A DNA stretch of 64,000 nt from Triangularia verruculosa (lineage: Eukaryota; Ascomycota; Sordariomycetes; Sordariales; Podosporaceae), in NCBI GenBank assembly GCA_033296885.1, contig MU863922.1, forward strand, positions 62,001 to 126,000, written 5' to 3'. The notes under the pieces were generated by a model. It ran no database searches, was not told the origin of the DNA, and saw nothing but the letters and a program-made list of their open reading frames with translations. The first letter of the stretch is position 1, and every line of letters begins with the position of its first letter. A program made the translations under genes and the position numbers. Positions 45,101 to 56,800 of this stretch are shown here, one piece after another.

Positions 45101-47015
45101 GAGGAGCGCTTGAAGAAACGCTGGAGAGTGGCAGAACCGCGGAGTAGCTGCTCTGAGAAGAGGTGCAAGGCTTGGATCCACTGATCCAGGAGCAGCGCAC
45201 ATTCTGAGATAGGCACGGAAGCCATCGCTCATGATGAAGTTGACCTCGTCTGTTGGCAAAGAGGATGATGGTCGCAGGGCGAGTTTCAACTTCTTAAGTA
45301 GAACCTCAGCGATGCGTGCATTAGTGGAAGGGTGAACAGTCGTGACCTGGAGAACCCGTAAAAGTGCCGAGTACTTTGGCAAGCATCTGTCCCTCCAAGT
45401 TTCCGCATCCTTTCCAAAGCCACCACTCTCTGGGAAAGGAGTGTCTTCGAGCCGTACAAACTTGTTGACAATTTGATCTTGCCAGGATTGCGGGAGCAAG
45501 AAACCATCTTTACCGGTCACTCGTGGCAAGCCCCCATTTTCGACCATGTAAGGGAGAAGCACACAAAGCATCTCCTCGTTGGAATTTCGGGACCAGTGGG
45601 CGACAATGAATCTTTGATACGGTTAGTAGGGGCAATGTGGTGAGCAAGGATGGAGATACGCACTTTTGAAAGTCTTTAAGAAAAAGGCCTCTGAACCGTT
45701 CAGGGTTGAGGTCGGCCAAATAGGAGCAAAACGGAATGTACCATCGCATCAATGGCTCCTTAGTCATAGTGTTGTTGAGTGTCGACAGTGCCGGAAGCAA
45801 AGCGTCTATTGGTGCCTTGCCCCAGACGATGGCTATTCTGGTGATTAAGCGGTCCCATACCTGGAGTGATGGGATAGCCTCGATTTTCTCCTTGCTTGCA
45901 CACAACTGTGTGAGTTGTTGTCCCAGGGCCTTGACTAAAGCCGACCAGTCGTGGATCCTGTTTCCTCTACGTACACCAGCCACAACGCCTAGGAGCTGTA
46001 CAAACAACACCGGCCGCGTACCAGTCGTGGCCTCCTGCACAGCCCGCGTCTCGACCGTTTTGAATGTTTCGATTGTTGTGTGATGAATGATACTGGTGAG
46101 TACGCCACAGCAGACATCTGTCCATATTGTCTGCTCAGGAAGGTCGAATTCCGCTTCTGGTACATCCCGTACGATGGCTGCAAAGATTTCCGGTGCAGTC
46201 GAATGGACTCCATGGTTGGGGGCCTTGAGAGCCTCGGCAAACATGGTCATGATTCCCTGACTGTAGAGTTCATACTGTTTTGTCCCGGCGACACTCTCGA
46301 GATCCTTCCTCACATGGTCGATCAAGAGAGGCAAAGCCTTGTCTTTGTGTCCAGGCGCCGCCGCCTTCTTCACCAAAAAGCTCATTGCCTCGGCCGCAAA
46401 CCGAGCAATGTGTCCCGGGATCTTCGCCTTGCCCATCAAAGGAGAGACCGCATCGTATGTGGGCCGGAGATCGGGAACAACCAGTCTCGAGAGGTATTTG
46501 AAGAGGAATGCGAGCGACGCAAAAGTCCATTCGATTGCCTCCACATCGTGAACTTTGCTCGCGAGATCGACAATCAAGCCGAGAGCGCGGGGGTAGTGTT
46601 TTTCGAATCGCACTCCGAGATCGTGGGCAAACGCAGTGACCAAGTCGAGTAGCGGTTCGAGGGCGTCCTTTTGGTGTGTCGAGATGGCCTCAGCCAGGAG
46701 GTCCATAATTTGGTTCTCATGATGGAGAATCTGAGCGAGGGAGTCGGTGAGACGGGTTACTTTTAGCCTGAAAGAGACATATGTCTTGGAGAGGTTGAGT
46801 TCGGCCCATCTGTCGAGGCCATTTCGGAGGTAGGAGGTGCTGGCATCGAGGTCTTCGGCTTCGAGGTCATGGCGGCGCACTTTGCGCAATGGGTCAAGCG
46901 AATGAAGTTTCGAGATTTTTGTACTGAATGATTCCCATCTGTGGTTCTTTTCATGGGGCGTCCGCTTGATGCCTCTTTGGGTCTTGACAATCCGTCCTGA
47001 AGCTGTCGACGGCAT
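39110..47015 (-). CDS. UTP20: U3 snoRNP component Utp20 (HEAT-repeat protein)
   Basis: Very large nucleolar helical-repeat protein of the small-subunit processome, needed for 18S rRNA processing. Two exons, 47015-45664 and 45611-39110, give 2617 aa, the usual length for the family. The N-terminus MPSTASGRIVKTQRGIKRTPHEKNHRWESF fits Utp20, and the middle carries the DRIM-type region within a continuous run of HEAT-like helices. An acidic patch (EDDSEDEAEEEEEEEE) lies about 175 residues from the end, and the C-terminus is strongly basic (REKRKKFEKKKERRKMKGQ). The intron has donor GTGCGT and branch CTAAC, and the splice rebuilds the Lys codon in DFQKFIVAHWSR. The frame is open upstream of 47015 but without ATG. 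It is tandem with DRN1 and CDC25. The assignment rests on length, termini and overall character. Confidence 0.9.
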
Positions 47016-47544
47016 GATCGCGGTGATCTGGGGTGGTGGTGTTTGCGAAGAGACCCAGAAAACCTTCAATCGCGCGCAGCAAACACCACCAAGAGTGGTA
47101 CCTCAACTCTGGAATTTTTTTGGCAAGGGTCCGGAGCCATTGAAGCTAAGATAAACTGATAAGCGATAAGGGCGGGGCGGTGGGGAGCCTAGTTGGAGTA
47201 CATCGATTTTCTGTAGATACATATTCAGCTAAGAAAGCCGTATCCGCTTTCCGCGTACGGGGTATGGAGACAGAGTTACTCGTTTATTGCATAGCCACCT
47301 CTTTCATCACGGAGATCTTCAAGACTTCAAAGCCACCAATGTCGACAACATGTCAGCAAAATCGAACATGTAAAGCACTGAAAGAATTTCGGGCGTACGC
47401 CCTAAAATCAACGCGAAGGTATCTCGTCTAGATAAAAAGAGCTCCCGACACCCGTTTTCACCTGTTGAAGAATATTCTTTCTCATCAAATGCGATGTTGA
47501 CCTGCTGTCCCATGAAAGCCATCTTCAAGCCATCTTCAAGCCAT
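47016..47544. other. Intergenic between UTP20 and DRN1
   Basis: Tandem spacer of 529 bp with the UTP20 promoter and DRN1 3' end. No gene is seen. Confidence 0.45.
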
Positions 47545-49239
47545 TTAAGTGAAATTCCACTCCTTGAACGCCTCTCTGAACGCAGAAACCTCCGCCGTCT
47601 CCTCCTCCTCAGTCTGCACCACATCCTGCCAGAAAGTACGCTTCTCCAGCTTGAGCAGCTTTGCCATGACTTTGCGCGGATACTGCAGATCGAACCTGAT
47701 CTCATCACCAAACTGCATCAACAGGCTCTTTCCAATGACCTTTCCACTCTCTTTCTCGTCATCTTCCTCTCCCCAGATCCAGACCCTGAAATAATCGCCT
47801 TCCACCTCATCAGCAGTCTGAAAGTCCTTCGCGATAAACTTCCCCAGCTTCATATCCTCCGCGAGCACTCGAAAACCGGCCTCGACCAATCCTTTGCTAA
47901 CCAGCTCAATTGGCACAGGCAGAAACTGCCAATGCGCATGAATATTTCTGGCTCTGCTGATCTCCCAAGTCACCGCTCCGAGCTTGTGCTTTGACAACGT
48001 TGAAACCATGCTCTGCAGTGATTCACGGAAGCGATTCATCTCTATGAACGTCGTCTTAGCTTGCTCTTCCCCTAGCTCAGTCTTGTTAAGCGTGGCCAGG
48101 TGGTCAACAGGCGTGATGACAAAGTGGCCGGGAAAGTTGAGACCTTGCTCCTTGTAGGTGTCGCTGGTCGTCAGAGGGCCCTTGGCAGTAGCAAGATAGG
48201 CAGCCTCGCCGATGCAGCCAACCATGTGTGTGGACAGGTTGGGATTGCAGAGACAGAAGAAGCACCGCTCGGGACCAGGCGGTGGAGAGCGCTCGCGGTG
48301 ACGTCTGTGACTCTTGCGCTCATGTCGAGAGTCTCCATGAGAGAACCTGGAGAATCCAGCATCGTCGGCGGATCGCTTCATGGCGGCAGGCTTATAGAAG
48401 GGAGTGATTGTGCTTCCCACAGGAGGAGTAATGATAGCGTCTCGGTTGAGTGTGAAGGCGTACATCGACTTGGCTTTGGCAGCATTCCCCCATGGTGCCA
48501 ATGAGATAAATCGTGTTAGTGGGATCCCCTTGTCCTGGTTTTCCTCTACCTGTTCGGGAAAGAATGGCTCTCGCTCAAAGCAAAAGTCACCAGGGGACAC
48601 GGAAAGATGATACTTGGGTTTGAGGGCCTCGCACAGTTCAGCAATAGCTGGGCTGGAAGGTGCGGTGGTGTTGTTGATGCTCATCTCCTTGGCCTTGGCA
48701 CTGTTCTTCCACACATCGGAGGGCCATGTTGTTGTTAGGAGAATGTCAGCATTGTCAGCTCCTCGAAGGCTCTTTGCATCGCCCTCGGTGTGAAATGGTG
48801 CGATCTGCTCCTTAGACAAACCGGCAATGATGTTCGGGTCGAGTAGGCCTCCGAGTGTGACTATCCGGACACCTTCAGATGTCTTTGTCGTCGAACGCTT
48901 TCCGAGATAATGAAGATTAGGGGCAACCTCCTCATCCTTCTCGATTCTCTCGACCACCCGTGGTGGAAGGGCAACTGTGCCAACTGTGAAGTACGTAGGA
49001 CAGGGTATCTGAATTTGCCCATCCAGGAGCTGTGTGAGCTGCTCATCGTCTTGTTCGGCGCTGAACAAGTTGCCAGTCACGATCGCAAAACTGAAGGCAT
49101 TTTTAGCATGAAGCGTAGATAGCTTGCTGAATGCCGGCTGGAGTTGACCATTGATACTGCCGAAAACGAAGCTGATTTGGTCAGTGGGTTTGATATCGCT
49201 GAATTGAAGAGTGTTGGGAACTGACATTTTGGCAGCCAT
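47545..49239 (-). CDS. DRN1: CwfJ-domain protein Drn1/CWF19L1, debranching-associated factor
   Basis: Single exon, 564 aa. The N-terminal 270 residues have the metallophosphatase-like fold of the family (FVFGSINGQLQPAF, FAIVTGNLFS, VTLGGLLDPN). A basic Arg/His/Ser linker follows (RHERKSHRRHRERSPPPGPE). The CwfJ C-terminal domains start at CFFCLCNPNLSTHMVGCIGE and include PGHFVITPVDH and the His-containing RNIHAHWQFLPVP, typical of the HIT-like CwfJ_C_1 part. CwfJ_C_2 runs to the end (FRVWIWGEE, FGDEIRFDLQYPRKV). In yeast Drn1 binds the lariat debranching enzyme Dbr1 and aids intron turnover, so the protein should be nuclear. A second Met at codon 5 is an alternative start. Identity is secure at family level. 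Confidence 0.92.
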   Translation of the reverse strand: MAAKMSVPNTLQFSDIKPTDQISFVFGSINGQLQPAFSKLSTLHAKNAFSFAIVTGNLFSAEQDDEQLTQLLDGQIQIPCPTYFTVGTVALPPRVVERIEKDEEVAPNLHYLGKRSTTKTSEGVRIVTLGGLLDPNIIAGLSKEQIAPFHTEGDAKSLRGADNADILLTTTWPSDVWKNSAKAKEMSINNTTAPSSPAIAELCEALKPKYHLSVSPGDFCFEREPFFPEQVEENQDKGIPLTRFISLAPWGNAAKAKSMYAFTLNRDAIITPPVGSTITPFYKPAAMKRSADDAGFSRFSHGDSRHERKSHRRHRERSPPPGPERCFFCLCNPNLSTHMVGCIGEAAYLATAKGPLTTSDTYKEQGLNFPGHFVITPVDHLATLNKTELGEEQAKTTFIEMNRFRESLQSMVSTLSKHKLGAVTWEISRARNIHAHWQFLPVPIELVSKGLVEAGFRVLAEDMKLGKFIAKDFQTADEVEGDYFRVWIWGEEDDEKESGKVIGKSLLMQFGDEIRFDLQYPRKVMAKLLKLEKRTFWQDVVQTEEEETAEVSAFREAFKEWNFT

Positions 49240-51969
49240 CTTGAGTGAATGATGAAGATAGGGGTAATGAGAGCAGATGCTCTCAGAAAGGAAGTATGAT
49301 GATGAGAGGCTGCCAGCCTCGTGAGGTTGTTGTGAGAAAATTGTGAACGGCGAGATTAGGAATTAAAACTTGAAATACTTGTGAGAAGCCCCAAGTTGAC
49401 GTGGCCTCATCAAACTTGAACAAAGAACCTAAGGTAATATCTCGTTGTGGAATAATTTTCTATCGCTCTCATCTCATCTTCGAGGAAGGCACGATATCCG
49501 TAAAGCGGCGCGCTTCTGCAAGCAATGATGCAACGCGCCGACCGCCAAATTTCTTATCGCTTATCACCAGCCAAGCCTATCAGTCTTGGCATCCTCACGT
49601 CAATGATCCTCTCACCTCCAACCCAAACCCGCAGACCCCCCAGTTCGCGAATCACGACCACCTCAAAAAACCTTCTCGAATAAGTCGCCCAAAAGTCCAC
49701 TTCCTGCAGCAGCATGATGCATAAAATCACCCGCCCCTAATGCAGACCACACCACCACACCGCCCCAAGTACCGACAGAATCATAATTTCCGCCATCCCC
49801 CCGCCCCCTTTTCCATACAGTTCCGTTCCCCGTCAAGTTCCGTTGTTTACATTTTTCCTCTTTTGGCAATCGATCACCAAAAGCTTTTAGCGGGGGTTTA
49901 ACCGGCTCCACCCCCACAAGGCTACGCGAATCTGGGCTCCGGTCCGCCTTCCGCTTCCAGGCAGCCGGGCTCCACATCTTTTCCCCGGACCCCGGACAGC
50001 AGCGCCGATTCCTCTAACCCTTACCCGGATCGGAACGGAGCTGGCCCATCATCGGGACAAGGGTGACAGTTTTTTTTCTCGCTATTACGACCTGACCTAA
50101 TGTAGTCAGGGAAACACAGTCCCCTAAAGAAAACCTTTGACAAAGTGTTCTTTTCCTTCCATCGAAACCGGTTCCATGGTTCAGGTAAAATTATGTCGTA
50201 CATATCTCGGCCACTATGAACGAGGATAGAAGCCACTCCGGCGTTATGCTCGCTGTGATACCTCGCTCTACCAAAAATAAGTGAAATCTTTTGAGATTGC
50301 ACTTCCTCACTACCGCCGTGCCTAGGTATACATCCCGCAAGTCTAGAGTATGATGTGCACCATCCTTTTGCTTTTGAGTTCAACATCAAATCTGTCAGAT
50401 TCCCAGCGCTTTGAAGCCCCCTTTCATGATGCATATCAAAACCCACCTGCAATATTGTTGCCCAGTGAACCCCAAAAACCATCATCCGATCTAAAAAAAT
50501 TCTTTGCTCCCCAGTCAAGACTGGCCAACGTCGCAACCCTGCCTGTGTTGAGACAGAAAAAGGAAAGAAAAAGGGTTAGGTGTTCTCCGAACCGAAACCC
50601 CAGTCTCCCACCGTTGCATCCAGCCCGTCAAATTTCCCCTGAATCCGCTTAGCAAGAAGGGACCGAGTGTTTGATAGGCACTCCAAACCTTTGTGTCGAG
50701 TCACATTTTTGATCAAGGGTGCACTGGCAACAACGGTCACTGACACGGAAAAAAGCAGCATGAAGTTATTTAAACAGTTCTTTTGTTCTTGTTTTTCTTC
50801 AGCCCACTCGCTAGGTACAAAGCTACTCGTAACAAGCTCTCATCGTGGCCATTTTTTTTCTCTTAGATAGACCAAAACAGTAAAAGGGGTGTACGAGACC
50901 AAGTTCCGGCCGAGCCATCATCGCAAAATCATGCCTGGTTGATGTGATACTCGCCATGAACCATCATCCAGTGTGCTAGAGAAGAGCGATGGAAATCACC
51001 CACTCAAAAGCAGTACAGGAGTTCCCACGATGTAGACAGCAGCATGGTGATGGGTTTGACTTTGCCATAGGATATCTTGTTTCACCAAGAAACCTTCCCA
51101 GGCTACCGGCAAGTCATTTTCTTCCATCCCATCTCGACATGCTGACAATGCTCAATCTGACAACCAAGTCGTGAGCAGTCTGTCGTAGGATCTGTTCCCT
51201 CCCATCTTGTGCTTCCTCCCCTCCGCAAAGCCACTGACAAAATCTTTCCCTCCTTTTCCTGACCTCCATGGTAAATACCTGTACAAACCACTGCAAGCGC
51301 ATGTTTGTGGAAACGACATCTGGATCCACCGCGCGAAAACGGTTTCCCAGGAGGGGTATCTTGTGAATACTACAACAAAAAAGACAAGTGGTGGCCTCGG
51401 TGTGTGTCGGACCGAACCGGATACTGTGAAAAATATGGTTTTCGTACAGACGTTGAAAAGGGAATTCTGGTACCCGCGAGTGGGCAGATGACACGCAATC
51501 GTGACAGCTTCGAGTCCCGGTCGAGTGGCGAGTAATGGCAAGACCGGGTGCTGCATCATCGTGATCGCTAAACATTAAGAATGCATGCCAGTCCATGTTG
51601 TGAAGGGGACTGGCATGTAGCTGATATCGAAGGGCTTCAGGGCCTCCAAAAACAAGGATGCCGAGATGAATAAAGTATGCGTCGGTTTGCTGACGATCGT
51701 GAGGGTATCAATCCTTTCCGACAAAAAACCGTGCCCCACTCAGACGCCATGAGAGGACAGCATGTTTATGAAAGAAAATGTACAAAGAAGACAGAATGGC
51801 TTTTATGAGCCCGCTTTTGGGAAGCGGTGGTTGAGGGCAGAATACCTAGTCCGCCGAAGCCTGCATCTCTGGAAGAGGCTATATGTACCAGGTAAATAAT
51901 GGCACAGGTGGGTAGGGTAAGTATGTGGTGTAGTCCAACAATATCTTGCAAGGAACTTGGCTTTGGTCC
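49240..51969. other. 2.7-kb intergenic stretch, no supported gene
   Basis: Holds the DRN1 promoter at the left and presumably a long CDC25 3' UTR at the right. Open frames are short, overlap on both strands and show no domain. The section 49550-50000 is C-rich on the plus strand. I see no repeat or RNA gene. Confidence 0.4.
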
Positions 51970-53800
51970 TCAAAAGGAAACCATTCGCCTTGGAGGCCGC
52001 TCACCTCCACAGGGTGACCCCGCGAGATCCGCAAACTCACAATCGCGGCCGATGCCCCGACCAGGTGCAGTTGGGGAATCCTGGATCCGATCACCGAAGG
52101 CGTATGTTTGTGCACGCCCAAGGCCTCGGCGCTGCTGCTTCAGGCGGCCCATCTCGCGTTCGCAAGTCTTCTCATGCCCGGCAGCATTCATTTCAACATA
52201 TGCCTGAGGGTAGCAGCGTTCCTGGTGCTCGGAGAAGAATCCACTATACCCCCCCTCCAGAATGTAAACGTCAGGATACGTGAGTATCGGGTATTGATCC
52301 AGGTTGAGCCGACGGTCTGCTTTGCGAATGTGACAAGCCATGAGTGGCGCACGGTGGGCCGAGTATTCACAGTGGAAGATGAGAAGGACATTGCCCTCCA
52401 TGGGTGTGCGAAACAGGTGGTCGGCCAAGAGCTCCTTGTCATTGTAATTGATGGCGCCATCAATGTGGCCTCCCTCATATTCGTACTCAAAACGACAGTC
52501 AATGATCATCTTGTGCTGGTACTTGTCGCTGTATTTGCCGTCCAACACTTCAAGCAAGGTGCTGCGAGAGATACGAGGGATATTGTCGCGTTCATCTTCG
52601 GGCATACAATGAGGCAGGATAGGCACCTGGGGTTCCGGCTCGTCTGGTACTGGATAGAGCGTGGATGGAGCGGCGGGCTCTTTTGGTTTGATGATCTCAT
52701 CGGCGCTTTCAAACATGCTCAACGAACGACGGTTCATAGCCCTCCGTGGTTGACGAGTGTTTGAAGATTTGCGGGTGTGGCTGATAGGGGACCCATTGCG
52801 GACGCCACTGAGACCCAGGTTGAATTGATGTTTTGGGCGAGTGCCCGCCATGGCCAGGCAAGGGCCGTTAGTACCCAGCAGCCGCCTCTGCTGAGGAGGC
52901 GAATCTTGGAAGCATTCGCTCAAGGACATGGAGGTTGAAGGAGAGGAGCCAAGTTGCACCTCACTCCCAAACTTGACGGAAGGAAAGTAGTTATCAGCAT
53001 TGGAACGACCCGGGATGGCCCCCGTGGTGTAACCTTTCGCACGGTTAAGAGATGGACGCATAAGGTCGAGCTTTCTGCGGGCTCTAAAAACGCAAAACCG
53101 TTAGCACCTCGTGCCTCGAATCCCCATCCGCGGGGCTGGGAGCACGCGTCATTAGACTTACTCAGCACCAATAGCCTTTGATGGGTCCATGGAAGTCTTT
53201 TGTGGGAGGGGGGACTCCATCATCATATCGTCGCTCATGGGAATGCTCGGTGTGGGGGATGGGACTTCGACATGGGAGACAAATGCGCCCTTCTGCGGCA
53301 GCGGTGACATATCCATCATGTCGGCATTACCGGGCGATGAGGACGGTGCCAGAGGAGGCGTGGTAAGATACTCTGCACGCACACACTTTCGTCAGTCCTA
53401 CTACTCTGTGGCACGTCTCCCAACCCGCAACCAGCTTACCACGAGACTTGAATCCGTCCATCATGGCGGCCGTTGTGAACAAGGCGCGGCGCGGCGTCGG
53501 GAACATGGGGCTGCTGCACCATTGCGTACATGATTAGTTATGGGTCGTCCAAAGCTCAGGATCAAACACTCACCTGGCTTCATTGAGTTTAAAGTTTTGT
53601 GACAGGTCGGCCGCCAGCGACGCGGCGGGAGAAGAACCTCGGACGGCCTTGATGTTAAAATACTCTGGGTTTTGGCGCTGAAAGATATTCATAGACCCGG
53701 GGCCCAAGGGGCTGGGACCCAACGACGGACCGAACAAGTTTCCCTGGCCAAAGGCAGGAGGCGCCGGCCGGATGGCAGCCAACGGTGAAGAGGTCTCCAT
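51970..53800 (-). CDS. CDC25: M-phase inducer phosphatase Cdc25
   Basis: Dual-specificity phosphatase that removes inhibitory phosphates from Cdk1 to trigger mitosis. Four exons: 53800-53574, 53513-53440, 53372-53162 and 53083-51970, giving 541 aa. The N-terminal regulatory half is Ser/Pro-rich with many SP/TP sites (SSPMFPTPRRALF, LTTPPLAPSSSP, MSPLPQK, VPSPTPS), expected Cdk targets. The rhodanese-type catalytic domain begins near ISRSTLLEVLDG and has the active site H408-CEYSAHR, with Cys409 as nucleophile and Arg415, followed by GGYSGFFSEH. The C-terminal tail is Arg/Gly-rich. The introns all have GT-AG ends, and frames join exactly (AG|C, G|AG, GA|A). An upstream ATG 26 nt before the start opens an overlapping out-of-frame reading (see 53689-53826). 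Orthologue of nimT and Mih1. Identity is secure. Confidence 0.95.
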
Positions 53801-53826
53801 AATGATGGAAGGTTCTCTCGTCTCAT
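53689..53826 (-). other. Overlapping upstream ORF in the CDC25 leader
   Basis: An ATG at 53826, 26 nt before the CDC25 start and in another frame, opens 45 codons that run into CDC25 exon 1 before stopping at 53689. If the transcript starts upstream of it, scanning ribosomes that use it would bypass the CDC25 start. A minimal four-codon frame (ATG CTC TCG TGA) lies further up at 54059-54070. The peptide itself looks like a chance sequence; the interest is regulatory. Confidence 0.4.
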
Positions 53827-56800
53827 GCACACGCTGGGTGGTCGGGGGGAGGGTATGCCGTCAAAGGTTCGAAGTCGAAGACGAGTAATTATTTCCCTGA
53901 TTTCAAATGTCGAAGGTCGAATGCCGTGCAGTTGGTGCAGCAGCAGCCAGATCTGAGGGGTGGTCGAGACGGAGGGGGACAGAGCTCTTAGTCGAAGGTG
54001 AAGCTCTGAACTAGCCGTCACGGTTGGCCAATGCTGCAACCTGCCACTCTTGCTGGAATCACGAGAGCATTCGCAACCACAGAATGGAATTGGTGAAGTG
54101 GAAAAGGATGTCGTGAAGGTTTAAAGGCTGAATTCGCTGCACTGGTTGCTGGGGTTGACCTCAGATTTCTCGTCGTCCGGTGCAACGCGGGCGGTCTGTG
54201 AAGTGCGGTTGGCAGAACCGGGATGGCAGAGGCCAGTCAGTAACGAGAGGTGATAGCGGGGTTCCGCTCCGGTGGGTGCAGCCAGGGCAGGGAGCTATCG
54301 CCAGGAAGGTGCTCGGTCGGTCTCCAGATCCCCAAGGATGCCCGTCAAGCAGCTGCGGTGGTTGCTGTATTCGTGAATGGACGAAATGGCGGCGGATCGA
54401 GGTCGATTTTGAGAGTTTTGGAGGTCCTGCCCAGATGACGTGCCGCTCTCTTGCTCAGCTCCGAGTTCAAGTTCTTTGCAGGCGCAGAGGGCTGGACGGA
54501 TAAGGTCGGGCTGCCAAGTTATGGACAAGGGGGGGCCGGGGGTGATATGCAGCAGCAGGCTGGGGCGCGTCGGACCAGAGAACGTCTGGCGTGGGAGACT
54601 AGAAGTTCTTTTGTCCCCAGGGATATGTTTTGTTGAAAAGGAGAACTCCTGAAAGGGTCCCGTCCTCGGTTGTCCTACAACCAACAACACTGCTCACCGT
54701 CCTGCCTATTGTCGACTATGCTACACACAGAGGGGTCTACTGAGGGGGTAAAGGGAAGGCTACGGAGGGCACCAGGTGGTTAAGAAGGAATTTTCCTTGC
54801 CGGCCTGGTGCACAGCATCGACAGGGAAGCCCATCCAAGCAGTTGACTTTCTCACGGGTTGTCAGGGGAGACTCAACTGGGACCCAACCTGGCTGTTGCA
54901 GCTGCTTAAGCGCAAGGGACTGTGAGTGCAACGGGGGGCCCTGCTTTTAGGAATTGTGGAGCGCTGGAGCGGCTTCCTTGCCCGCTGGACCAGTCAGTTC
55001 CACAGCCAAAAGGTACAAAGTACTTGTGAGGTGCGAGACGGGACCAGAGGATGGGCAGCGCCTGTTCCGTCCAAAAGCTACCTCTCCTACATCGGCAAAA
55101 CCTCACACGATCGAGGTACTTTTAGCAATGCAAACAGCCGCCTCAGGTAGCAGCTCCATGTGGAACATGGATGCGCCGCTTTTCCCCAGTGGCCTCCTCA
55201 CGGGGACCGCTTTCTGGGGCAGCTGCCCGCGGGCTGGCGAAAGGGTTGTTGCCAAAAGAAAGCATGGAACCCGTGTAAGTGGAGGAAGCAGTGGGCCAAT
55301 GACGGAAATGATACCACATCGACAGGTCAAAGAAGCTGGATCATGCTGCCATGAGACAATTGAGACATGAGATTCAGTTGAGAGATTGCCTTGACCTGCC
55401 GCCCAAAAGCCTGGCCAGGGCAACATTCGGATGGCATGGTGAGTGCTGGATGAATGGCATCTGCCCTCTCGTCATCCCATTCTTCCCTGAGGCTATCCAC
55501 AGGCATTGACCAACTAGCAGTCCTGAAGATTCCAACAAGCTTTGGCCGGTCGGCTGTCAGAAAAAGCGCGAAACGGTTTTCTGGATCTCCGAGGCGGGAA
55601 GCTTTTTAGCAGATCAATCCCTTCTTAGTCGATACCAGCCAAAGCACAAAAGGTCTAGGACCTCTCGCACGGTACATATTCAATGCCCCCTTGGATATAG
55701 CGCTTGAGGGAGCTGGCTCATCGATCGTTCCCAAATTCAGTAAATTTCGCTGGGAAGAACCTACGAAAAGGGGTAACTCGTGATTCAGTGTATGGAGCCA
55801 CCAAGATCCTCATGTCCACGACGCTGACCCAGCAACCGGGCATCCTATTCAGGAGATATGCGCCAGGAACCCTGGGATGATGTTTCGGAAGCCATGGAAG
55901 TTTTTCCTGGCGAATGACAGGCCTGGAAACACCAGCAGAATCTGCTGAGCGAGGGTATCAAGCGCTGTAAGTTAGCGCTCCTATTCCATCACAGTGCATC
56001 TCATGGCTAGCTAACCGCGGTCAATATGAGATGAGCCCAGCAACGGACCACTGAGGTGTCGGAATGTCGAGTCACGACCAGCAAGGCTATCGTGGAATTC
56101 GCAATTGTGCCAAATGCTTCGTCCACGTGTCATTGACTCTCATGTTGAATAAGATCCGAAATACATCCAAGACCTGCCTGACCGTTGAAGGAAAAGAATT
56201 GCTGCACATCCGATCGCCGGAGGGCCAAACAGAGCTTCGACCCAGCACTCGGAAGCACCAGCAAATGGGACCAAAGCACAGACAGAAGAAGCCGCCTAAA
56301 CGGCAGAACGCTCATGTCTGTGCCGCACGCTTCCACACAGCTTCAGACCAATGGCTGTGTCCAATCGCCCGCTTTCCCTTGCCGATAATTCTTGGGTCAT
56401 GCAAGACGTGCGAGAATCTCGATGTTGCAAATCCAGGACACATTTCACCGACCAGACCCAATTCTACCGGCAGCAACGGAGGATCTCGATTCTTCGATAA
56501 GCGGCTTCGATCTTGGCAATGACGATACCAATCCGATCTATCCAAGCTTCAAGCAGAAAATTGCGTCAGAGAAACCCTTTGATAAAAACTGGCCAAGCCT
56601 CAGTCCCGCTTCTGAATCCTTGGGTGGGTCTCATGTGAAGCGGCCTTGTTGGATGTCGACTTTCTTAAGCCGTGAGCTTCTCGCCAGCGATTGGCTACCC
56701 TATCGGCAGCATGGCCTTATGTGAGGGGTTCTCTCGTCTCGGATTCATCGAATCAGCCGGCAGAATACAGTTGAAGCGCATCGTGAATTCCCGGAAGGGA

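Noticed and set aside
56064..56522. 152-codon ATG frame on the plus strand
   Set aside because: Composition is unlike the neighbouring genes, there is no domain, and no intron or promoter context supports it.
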